Source: Candidatus Nealsoniibacteriota bacterium
GTDB taxonomy: Bacteria; Patescibacteriota; Minisyncoccia; Minisyncoccales; GWA2-38-27
Direction: 5' to 3'
Assembly: GCA_003559065.1 (NCBI GenBank)
Contig: PWMZ01000031.1
Span: 1 to 9,115, forward strand
DNA: 9,115 bases
Within the stretch, counting starts at the first letter, position 1; the number at the start of each line of letters is the position of its first letter. Both the position numbers and the translations under genes were made by a program. Shown here piece by piece: positions 4,281 through 9,115 of this stretch. Below the pieces are notes generated by a model. It was given only the letters and a program-made list of their open reading frames with translations, did not search any database and was not told the DNA's origin.

Positions 4281-4334
4281 AAGAAGGCCGAGAGCCCAGC
4301 CCCTTTTAAGGGGCTGGGAAGACCTTCTTTTATT
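4276..4334 (+). terminator. Large two-level hairpin between DUF5320 and DUF134 genes
   Basis: An outer 12-bp perfect stem (4276-4287 with 4323-4334) encloses an inner GC-rich stem CCCAGCCCC (4295-4303)/GGGGCTGGG (4310-4318), separated by an internal loop of 7 and 4 bases. The inner stem followed by the U-rich strand CCTTCTTTTATT can work as a terminator. The outer stem includes the DUF5320 stop codon. It probably ends most transcription, with partial read-through into the DUF134 gene, or serves as an mRNA-stabilising 3' structure. Confidence 0.75.
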
Positions 4335-4369
4335 AAAGAATATCATTAAGTTTTAATTATTACAATATT

Positions 4370-4645
4370 ATGGTTAGACCGAGACTTTGTCGAAAAATTA
4401 AGTTCAATCCCAATGTAACATATTTTAAGCCCCAGGGGGTGCCCATGAGGCTTTTAGAGCTAGTTGAATTAACTATTGAAGAAGTAGAGGCTTTAAGATT
4501 GAAAAATACAAGGAATTTAAGTCAAGAGGAAGCGGCCAAAAAAATGAAAACCTCTCAAAGCACTTTTCAAAGAATTTTGACTTCAGCTTACAAGAAAATT
4601 ACCGAAGCCTTGATAGAAGGAAAGGCGATAAAAATAATAAAGTAG
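4370..4645 (+). CDS. DUF134 family predicted DNA-binding protein
   Basis: The 91-residue protein matches the DUF134/COG1342 family. It has an N-terminal RPRLCRKI (3-10), FKPQGVPMRLLE (19-30), the acidic IEEVEALRLKN (36-46) and a sigma-region-4-like helix-turn-helix at about 47-70 (LSQEEAAKKMKTSQSTFQRI), followed by a basic helix. Members are predicted transcriptional regulators; few have been studied. Length is near the family norm. It lies 89 bases after the DUF5320 gene, a common pairing, and may control the palindrome at 3990-4015. ATG 4370 gives the family N-terminus. No Shine-Dalgarno sequence is visible; an AT-rich stretch (TAATTA 4354-4359, TACAAT 4361-4366) could be a weak -10. The usual NifX/NafY and Mrp-type partners are missing here. 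Confidence 0.87.
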   Translation: MVRPRLCRKIKFNPNVTYFKPQGVPMRLLELVELTIEEVEALRLKNTRNLSQEEAAKKMKTSQSTFQRILTSAYKKITEALIEGKAIKIIK

Positions 4646-4664
4646 TGTTCTTTTTAGAAAATTA

Positions 4665-4673
4665 TGATAGAAT
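4665..4673 (+). promoter_or_regulatory. Extended -10 box for the 73-residue membrane protein gene
   Basis: TGA-TAGAAT lies eight bases before ATG 4682, predicting a transcript that starts at or next to the start codon. No convincing -35 box lies 16-18 bp upstream. This would make the genes at 4682 and 4907 a two-gene unit separate from DUF134, although read-through is possible. Confidence 0.45.
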
Positions 4674-4681
4674 AAAAAAGT

Positions 4682-4903
4682 ATGAGTTGGGTAAAAAAAA
4701 GAATAAAGCAATATCGAGAGGGCCAGGAGCCAACTATTATTGAAAAAATGGCCTTAGAGCATGGAAATCCGGTTAATTGTTTTCTCTCTCTTTCAGCTTT
4801 CGGTTTTCTTGTTTACGGCCTTTGGACTCATATATGGATTTGGATAATTATAGCTGGTTTTCTCGGGCTTTTAGGACACCTTTATTGCTGGTTACAAAAA
4901 TAG
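4682..4903 (+). CDS. Small membrane protein of unknown function (73 residues)
   Basis: The N-terminal 28 residues are charged and probably cytoplasmic (MSWVKKRIKQYREGQ, then EKMALEHGNPVN). Two hydrophobic segments follow, about 31-48 (FLSLSAFGFLVYGLW) and 51-70 (IWIWIIIAGFLGLLGHLYCW), likely a helical hairpin in the membrane. Basic residues before the first helix place the N-terminus inside. I recall similar short proteins in CPR genomes but know no named family or function. The stop is only three bases from the ATG of the DUF1460 peptidase gene, so the two are surely co-transcribed. It could be a small partner of that anchored protein, but this is a guess from context. Confidence 0.75.
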   Translation: MSWVKKRIKQYREGQEPTIIEKMALEHGNPVNCFLSLSAFGFLVYGLWTHIWIWIIIAGFLGLLGHLYCWLQK

Positions 4904-4906
4904 GTT

Positions 4907-5626
4907 ATGATTAAAAAACTGGTATTAATAATACTTTTATTATCAATAATTTTGATAGTCTTTATTTTTCTTCCTCAAGAAAAAGAGGTAATTATTGAAG
5001 AAGAATTAAAAGATCTTAAAGAATTGGAAGAAATTGTTCTTTCTTTTATCGGGACTCCTTATAAGTTGGGGCCTTTAGGAGAAAAAGAAGATAAAAAGCT
5101 TTACAGGGAAGATGTCTTTGATTGTACTACCTTAGTTTTAATTTCAGTTTCTAAATTTCTTTCTGATGAACCTCAAGAAATGATTAAAAAAATAAATTAC
5201 TTTCCTGCCGGTGAAGTTTCCTATGAAAACAGGCTCCATTTTTCTAGTTATAGAAATAAGGTTTCTGATTATTTTAAAGATATTACTCAAAAGGTAGGGG
5301 GGAGTTATACGAAAAGCAAAACAATTAGTTTGAATAAAGATAGATTAATTGATATAGAATGGCAAAAAGATATTGTTTTAGACTATATTTTAGTTGAAAA
5401 TGTTGAAAAAATAATTGATAAGCTTCCTTCTCTTGCCGGTGTAATGTTTATGAGAGAAGAAGATAAGACAATTGGGCTTGATGTCAGGCACGAAGGTTTT
5501 CTTATAGACAGAAAAGATTTGGTTCATGCTTCGATAAATTCAGGAAAAGTTATCAAAGAAAACTTTTTAAATTATTTGGAAAAGGTTAATTATGATGGCG
5601 TTATTTTTTACGAGATAGTTTTTTAA
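4907..5626 (+). CDS. Membrane-anchored DUF1460 (NlpC/P60-like) amidase or peptidase
   Basis: The 239-residue protein starts with MIKKLVLIILLLSIILIVFIF, a signal anchor (about 5-22) without a lipobox cysteine, so the catalytic part faces outside. DUF1460 features follow: FIGTPYKLGPLGE (47-59), the nucleophile motif FDCTTLV (71-77) with Cys73, NRLHFSSYR (108-116), and RHEGFLI (194-200) with His195 as the likely catalytic His. HAS (207-209) is a family motif. DUF1460 proteins have an NlpC/P60-like papain fold and are annotated as N-acetylmuramoyl-L-alanine-amidase-like, so cleavage in peptidoglycan stem peptides or fragments is likely, but the bond is not known. It is translated with the small membrane protein upstream. 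Its TAA (5624-5626) overlaps the stop of the convergent transporter gene (5623-5625 on the minus strand), leaving no terminator between them. Confidence 0.82.
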   Translation: MIKKLVLIILLLSIILIVFIFLPQEKEVIIEEELKDLKELEEIVLSFIGTPYKLGPLGEKEDKKLYREDVFDCTTLVLISVSKFLSDEPQEMIKKINYFPAGEVSYENRLHFSSYRNKVSDYFKDITQKVGGSYTKSKTISLNKDRLIDIEWQKDIVLDYILVENVEKIIDKLPSLAGVMFMREEDKTIGLDVRHEGFLIDRKDLVHASINSGKVIKENFLNYLEKVNYDGVIFYEIVF

Positions 5627-7416
5627 AAAGGCCAGATAACGGGCAAAAGTAAAATAGCTATTACAAATATTATTAAATTGAGAAAGATACCCATTTTCCA
5701 GTAATCGGTGAATTTATAACCTCCAGGTTCCATTACTAAAAGGTTTACTTGATGCCCAACTGGGGTTAAAAAGGCGCAAGAAGCTCCAATGGCTACGGCC
5801 ATTAAAAAAGGGTCGGAAGAAACCCCTAATCTTTGCGCGAGCAAAATAGCAATAGGGGCCATCAAAACAGCAGCTCCAATGTTGTTGATGAAACTTGATA
5901 AGATAATAGCTATTGCTAAAACAATAGCTAAAATAACGAGGGGGCCAAATTGGGAGGTGAGATTAAGTAAGTTCGAAGATATTAAATCGGCTGAGCCGGA
6001 AACAATTAAAGCTTCTCCGAACGGAATTATTGCACCTAAGACAACCACTATCGACCAGTCAATATTTTCATAAACTTCCTTAATGGTTAAAGTGCCGGTT
6101 ACTACCATGGCAATCGCTCCTAAGAAAAAACTTATTTCAACCGGAAGAATTCCAAAAGTAGCTGATAAAATAGTCAATAGAAATATTGAAAAAGCGGTAA
6201 CCATAGATCCTGAAGGTTTTAACTGAACATTTTTTTCCATTAAAGGCAGAAGCTTACAGCTATTTAAAAATCGATTAATATTTTCCTCTTTGCCCCTTAG
6301 AAGGAGAACATCTCCTTTTTTTAGTTTAATATCTTTAAGTTTCTCTTTGATTCGCTGTTTATCTCTAGAGATAGCCACGACCTCGACAGCGAACCTAAAA
6401 TCAATTTCCATTTCTTCTAAGCTTAAACCAACTACTTTAGAAGAAGGGGAGATTATTCCCTCCGCTTCTATAATATCATTCTCTCTTTTTTCTTTTTCGG
6501 CGGACTTTTCTTTAGGGGTGTTTAACTTAAAGTCTGTTAAGTTTAATATTTTTTTTAATATTTCAGTATTAGTTTTTACTAAAATTAAATCTCTTTCTAA
6601 AATTATTTCTGAATTTTTCGTATCAATTATTTCTTTATTATTCCTAATAATATTTAATACCGTGAAATCTTCTTCAATTTTTTCCTTAATTTCTTTAATC
6701 GTTTTTTGGTTGAATTCCGAATCTTCAGGAACAAAAAACTCAGAGGTATAGTTTTCAATTTTAGAAATATCTTCTTTTTTTATTCCCTCTTTTCTTTTGG
6801 GCATAAATCTCCAACCAATAATACTGATAAAAAAAATACTAGCTAAAACGAGCCAAATACCGACTTTCCCATAATCAAACATTTGGAAACTTTCCATTCC
6901 TAAATCTTCTTGGAAAGAAGATATTATTATGTTGGGAGCATTTCCAATAAGAGTTAGAAAACCTCCCATGTTGGCAGCGAAAGCAATGGGCATTAAGTAA
7001 TAAGCGGAAGATACCTTTTTCTTTTTAGCTAAACCTATAGCTAAAGGCATTATAATAGCCAAAGCTCCAATATTATAGACGAAAGCGGAAATGAAAGCCG
7101 TTATTATCGTTAAAGCTAATATTTGGAAAGATATTTTTTTTTCTTTTAAAGGAATTTTACTGATTAGAAAATCGACAAAGCCGGTATTAATTATTCCCTT
7201 GCTCATGATTAAAACAGCAATAACAATGATAACAGCTGGGTTGATAAACCCAGAAAAAGTTCTTTCAAAAGGAATAATTCCCCCGACGACAATAATAGCT
7301 AAAGCAATAATAGCGACAAGGTCATATCTGATTTTATTTTTAATCCAAAAAATAACAGCAAACAAAATAGCACTTAAAAGAACTATTTGTTGGCCTAATT
7401 CTCCAAGATTGAACAT
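5623..7416 (-). CDS. SLC13/DASS-type transporter with two RCK_C (TrkA_C) domains
   Basis: The 597-residue inner-membrane protein has two homologous transmembrane halves, about 8-205 and 403-597, around a soluble loop. Each half carries a hairpin substrate motif: NIGALAIIMPLA (115-126) with LIGNAPNIII (156-165), and FINNIGAAVLMAPIA (509-523) with TPVGHQVNLLVMEPGGY (551-567). The loop contains two TrkA_C/RCK_C-like repeats, about 222-298 (...EIILERDLILVK) and 320-388 (...LKKGDVLLLRG). This layout is that of SLC13-family sodium-coupled anion symporters with regulatory RCK_C domains, including sulfate transporters of the SAC1/SLT type. Sulfate, dicarboxylate or another anion is possible; the substrate cannot be read from sequence. 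The start is ATG at 7416, nine bases after a -10 box. It is convergent with the DUF1460 gene and divergent from the cold-shock gene. Confidence 0.88.
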   Translation of the reverse strand: MFNLGELGQQIVLLSAILFAVIFWIKNKIRYDLVAIIALAIIVVGGIIPFERTFSGFINPAVIIVIAVLIMSKGIINTGFVDFLISKIPLKEKKISFQILALTIITAFISAFVYNIGALAIIMPLAIGLAKKKKVSSAYYLMPIAFAANMGGFLTLIGNAPNIIISSFQEDLGMESFQMFDYGKVGIWLVLASIFFISIIGWRFMPKRKEGIKKEDISKIENYTSEFFVPEDSEFNQKTIKEIKEKIEEDFTVLNIIRNNKEIIDTKNSEIILERDLILVKTNTEILKKILNLTDFKLNTPKEKSAEKEKRENDIIEAEGIISPSSKVVGLSLEEMEIDFRFAVEVVAISRDKQRIKEKLKDIKLKKGDVLLLRGKEENINRFLNSCKLLPLMEKNVQLKPSGSMVTAFSIFLLTILSATFGILPVEISFFLGAIAMVVTGTLTIKEVYENIDWSIVVVLGAIIPFGEALIVSGSADLISSNLLNLTSQFGPLVILAIVLAIAIILSSFINNIGAAVLMAPIAILLAQRLGVSSDPFLMAVAIGASCAFLTPVGHQVNLLVMEPGGYKFTDYWKMGIFLNLIIFVIAILLLPVIWPF

Positions 7417-7425
7417 ATTATTTTA

Positions 7426-7454
7426 ATAATAACTTATTTGTATTCATTTAGCAA
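7426..7454 (-). promoter_or_regulatory. Promoter of the transporter gene
   Basis: On the minus strand TTGCTA (7449-7454) and TATTAT (7426-7431) are separated by 17 bp. The ATG at 7416 is nine bases after the -10 box, so transcription would start about two to three bases before the start codon. No Shine-Dalgarno sequence is present, in line with a leaderless mRNA. Confidence 0.55.
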
Positions 7455-7483
7455 TTGGTATTGACTAATTATCTTTTTAATGC

Positions 7484-7580
7484 TACCCTTTAGTATAAGA
7501 TGGCCATTAATAAAGCGTAGTCGAGTTTGTTAAGCTATCATTTTAAGGTAGAACTTAAAAAATTAATTAATATAATTTCA
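7484..7580 (+). promoter_or_regulatory. Promoter region and leader of the cold-shock gene
   Basis: TTGACT (7461-7466) is 17 bp from TGC-TACCCT (-10 at 7484-7489), and TAGTATAAG (7491-7499) is an alternative -10. Either would give a leader of about 75-90 bases, which is unusual in this window. The leader contains a 7-bp hairpin, TTTTAAG (7541-7547)/CTTAAAA (7554-7560), and an AT-rich end. TATAAT at 7571-7576 is too close to ATG 7581 to be a normal -10. Long leaders are typical of cold-shock genes, but no known thermosensor is recognised here. Confidence 0.35.
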
Positions 7581-7778
7581 ATGGAAGGAACTATTAAAAA
7601 ACTTACAGATAAAGGATTCGGATTTATTGCCGTTGAAGGAGAAGATAGAGATCTATTTTTTCACAGCAACGAGCTTAAAGATGCTACTTTTGAAGAATTA
7701 AACGAAGGAGACAAGGTCTCTTTTGAAAAAGCTGATTCTCCAAAAGGCCCTAACGCTGTAAACGTAACTCGAATTTAA
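7581..7778 (+). CDS. csp: Cold-shock domain protein (CspA family)
   Basis: The 65-residue protein is a single cold-shock domain, a five-stranded OB-fold that binds single-stranded RNA or DNA and melts RNA structure, usually aiding translation in the cold or in general growth. RNP1 is KGFGFI (11-16), and RNP2 is LFFH (25-28), with Leu and Phe where VFVH is usual. EGTIKKLTDKGFGFI and the end GPNAVNVTRI match the family closely, as does the length. The start at ATG 7581 gives the standard N-terminus; the frame stays open to TTG 7527, but that extension is not family-like. It is a single-gene unit, divergent from the transporter gene and closed by a strong terminator. Confidence 0.93.
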   Translation: MEGTIKKLTDKGFGFIAVEGEDRDLFFHSNELKDATFEELNEGDKVSFEKADSPKGPNAVNVTRI

Positions 7779-7787
7779 GAGTTAGAA

Positions 7788-7819
7788 AAAAAACCGAGCT
7801 TTACAAAGCTCGGTTTTTT
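7788..7819. terminator. Bidirectional terminator between csp and the flavoprotein gene
   Basis: CCGAGCTTT (7794-7802) pairs with AAAGCTCGG (7805-7813), and the stem is flanked by A6 (7788-7793) and T6 (7814-7819). Both strands therefore read as GC stem plus U-tract, and both genes converge here. Its right half overlaps the last codons and the stop (7801-7803) of the minus-strand flavoprotein gene. Confidence 0.9.
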
Positions 7820-9036
7820 GTTGCTTCAATACCGGCAATATAACCGGTAGTCCAGCAAACTTGCAAATTATACCCTCCGGTTGGACCGTCTAAGTCAATA
7901 ATTTCTCCGGCGAAAAATAGATTGTCAATTATTTTTGATCTCATTGTTTTGGAATCAATTTCTTTTAGATCGATTCCTCCGCTTGTTATTATCGCTTGAT
8001 TGAATCCTAACAACCCATCCGTCGTTAACTCTAAACCTTTAAGGGTTTTAACAATATTCTTTCTTTCTTCTTTAGTAATTGAATTTATCTTTTTATTAGG
8101 GCTGATCTTGGTGATTCTGAGAATTGTTGTTATCATTTTTTGGGGAACTATTTCGGGTAAATAATTTTTAAAATTTTTATTCCCTTTAAAGTCTCTTTGG
8201 AATCTTTGATCTAATTTTTTAAAATCTAAAACTGGCTTTAAATCGATCTTTAATTTTACTTTTCCAAGCTCTCCAATTCTTTTGCCTAGGTCAAGAATAA
8301 TGGGACCACTTACGCCGAAGTGGGTAAAAAGCATTTCGCCAAATCGAGAGTCCTTTTTAATATCATTTTTGAAAACAGAAACTTTAACATTTTTTAAGGT
8401 TAAACCTGCTAATCCCTTTGCCCAATTTTCTTTAATTTTAATTGGCACCAAAGCCGGCTTTAAACTGATAATATTATGGCCCATTTTTTTGGCCCAGTTA
8501 TAACCGTCGCCAGTAGAACCGGTTCCCGGATAAGCTTTTCCGCCAGTAGCTAAAATAAATGATTTAGCTGAGATTTTTTTATTCCCTAATTCTATACTTT
8601 CAATCTTTTTTTTTCTAATATTAAATTTAGTAATTTTTTCATTCAAAAATATTTCAACCTTGTTCTTTTTTAAAGTTTTTTTTAAGGACCTTAAAACATC
8701 TTGAGATTTTTCAGAAAGAGGAAAGACTCTTTTGCCTCTTTCTATTTTTGTTTTCAAACCCCTTTTTTCAAAAAAACCTATTGTTTCTTTAGGGCCGAAA
8801 ATAGAAAGAGGGGAGAACAAAAACTTCCCCTTCTTACCAAACTTTTCTACTATCTTTTTATGGTTAAACTCAGCTTGAGCCAGATTGCACCTTTTATTAC
8901 CGGTAATCAATAATTTTTTACCAATTATTGGGTTTTTTTCAACCAAAGCTACCCTAGCTTTTTCACTACTTTTAATAGCAGCCATTATACCGGCCGGGCC
9001 GCCCCCGATAACAATAACATCAAATTCTTTTTCCAT
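7801..9036 (-). CDS. HI0933/YhiN-type FAD-dependent flavoprotein (BaiN/RdsA family)
   Basis: The 411-residue cytoplasmic protein is a two-dinucleotide-binding-domain flavoprotein of the HI0933/TIGR00275 family. The N-terminal Rossmann motif is VIVIGGGPAGIMAA (7-20), with VEKN (32-35) closing the FAD site. Family signatures follow: GKKLLITGNKRCNL (39-52; GGGRCN in many members), ATGGKAYPGTGSTGDGY (163-179), LFTHFGVSGPIIL (236-248), ITSGGI (350-355) and FAGEIIDLDGPTGGYNLQ (375-392). Length is near the family norm. Members are NAD(P)/FAD-dependent oxidoreductases; BaiN is linked to bile-acid dehydroxylation, but the general physiological substrate is unclear and no such pathway is seen here. The start is ATG 9036, nine bases after a TATAAT box. 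The last codons lie inside the terminator shared with csp. It is transcribed alone, divergent from a gene at the window edge. Confidence 0.92.
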   Translation of the reverse strand: MEKEFDVIVIGGGPAGIMAAIKSSEKARVALVEKNPIIGKKLLITGNKRCNLAQAEFNHKKIVEKFGKKGKFLFSPLSIFGPKETIGFFEKRGLKTKIERGKRVFPLSEKSQDVLRSLKKTLKKNKVEIFLNEKITKFNIRKKKIESIELGNKKISAKSFILATGGKAYPGTGSTGDGYNWAKKMGHNIISLKPALVPIKIKENWAKGLAGLTLKNVKVSVFKNDIKKDSRFGEMLFTHFGVSGPIILDLGKRIGELGKVKLKIDLKPVLDFKKLDQRFQRDFKGNKNFKNYLPEIVPQKMITTILRITKISPNKKINSITKEERKNIVKTLKGLELTTDGLLGFNQAIITSGGIDLKEIDSKTMRSKIIDNLFFAGEIIDLDGPTGGYNLQVCWTTGYIAGIEATKNRAL

Positions 9037-9045
9037 AATGATTTG

Positions 9046-9073
9046 ATTATATAAGAATAAGGAAAAAATTCAA
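9046..9073 (-). promoter_or_regulatory. Promoter of the flavoprotein gene
   Basis: On the minus strand TTGAAT (9068-9073), a 16-bp spacer and a perfect TATAAT (9046-9051) precede ATG 9036 by nine bases. Transcription should begin within a few bases of the start codon. No ribosome-binding site lies between. Confidence 0.65.
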
Positions 9074-9074
9074 T

Positions 9075-9102
9075 TTGATTTTTTAAAAAAAAATGATAAT
9101 AT
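9075..9102 (+). promoter_or_regulatory. Divergent promoter at the right edge
   Basis: TTGATT (9075-9080), a 16-bp spacer and TGA-TAATAT (9094-9102) form an extended -10 promoter pointing out of the window. An ATG at 9111 lies eight bases after the -10, the same spacing as at other starts in this window. The -35 box almost abuts that of the flavoprotein gene, so the two promoters are back to back. Confidence 0.5.
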
Positions 9103-9110
9103 TTAAATAT

Positions 9111-9115
9111 ATGAA
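9111..9115 (+). CDS. Possible first codons of a gene continuing past the window
   Basis: Only ATGAA is visible, so nothing can be said about the product. The call rests on its position eight bases after the predicted -10 box at 9097-9102. The sequence must be extended to confirm an open frame. Confidence 0.3.

Noticed and set aside
6290..6751. 153-codon plus-strand frame inside the transporter gene
   Set aside because: It is antisense to the RCK_C domain region, serine- and phenylalanine-rich in the way expected of a shadow of charged helices, and has no promoter or family match.
7571..7576. TATAAT just before the csp start as its -10 box
   Set aside because: The start point would fall inside the coding region, two bases after the A of the ATG.
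7527..7580. TTG-started N-terminal extension of the cold-shock protein
   Set aside because: Family members begin at the MEGTIKKL-type sequence, and the extension spans a hairpin leader.

Overview
The window is AT-rich (roughly one third G+C by eye) and has short intergenic gaps, lysine- and isoleucine-rich proteins, few Shine-Dalgarno sequences and many A/T-ending codons. Together with the gene content (a RhuM-Fic protein, a DUF5320/DUF134 pair, a DUF1460 peptidase and several short proteins of no known family), this suggests a chromosomal segment of a Patescibacteria/CPR bacterium, probably Parcubacteria-like. That placement is an inference. TGA is used as a stop (the hydrolase ends in TGA at 3361-3363), so the glycine-TGA code of Gracilibacteria/SR1 does not apply. 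No rRNA, tRNA, CRISPR array, transposase or phage gene was seen.

Region 1-2420, plus strand. The tail of an upstream gene (1-57) is followed by a 250-bp gap holding a GC-rich imperfect hairpin, a perfect small hairpin and the first copy of an 84-bp repeat. The repeat ends in a terminator fused to a -10 box. Next come a HhH-GPD DNA glycosylase of the AlkA/OGG type, the second repeat copy, and a RhuM-Fic fusion protein. The two repeats lie immediately upstream of both genes and so flank the glycosylase gene as direct repeats.

Region 2420-3970, plus strand. An alpha/beta hydrolase is followed by a 146-residue protein that I do not recognise. Each has its own -10 box, and the pair is followed by two tandem terminators.

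Region 3970-5626, plus strand. A near-consensus TTGACA/TATACT promoter is overlaid by a 26-bp palindrome and drives a small DUF5320 protein from an unusually long, structured leader. A large two-level hairpin separates it from a DUF134 predicted DNA-binding protein. A second unit then encodes a 73-residue membrane protein and, three bases later, a membrane-anchored DUF1460 cell-wall peptidase. DUF134 is a good candidate for the protein that binds the palindrome.

Region 5623-9115. On the minus strand is a 597-residue SLC13-type transporter with two cytoplasmic RCK_C/TrkA_C-like domains; its stop codon overlaps that of the peptidase gene. A divergent plus-strand cold-shock protein follows. It shares a bidirectional terminator with the last complete gene, a minus-strand HI0933/YhiN-type flavoprotein. 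At the right edge a divergent promoter appears to start another plus-strand gene at 9111.

A theme across the window is very short spacing between the -10 box and the start codon. At least five starts lie only 6-9 bases after a -10 box, which predicts leaderless or nearly leaderless mRNAs. The DUF5320 gene is the clear exception. The strongest leads are the palindromic operator over that promoter, the repeated terminator-promoter module flanking the glycosylase, and the glycosylase's Glu in place of the usual catalytic Asp.
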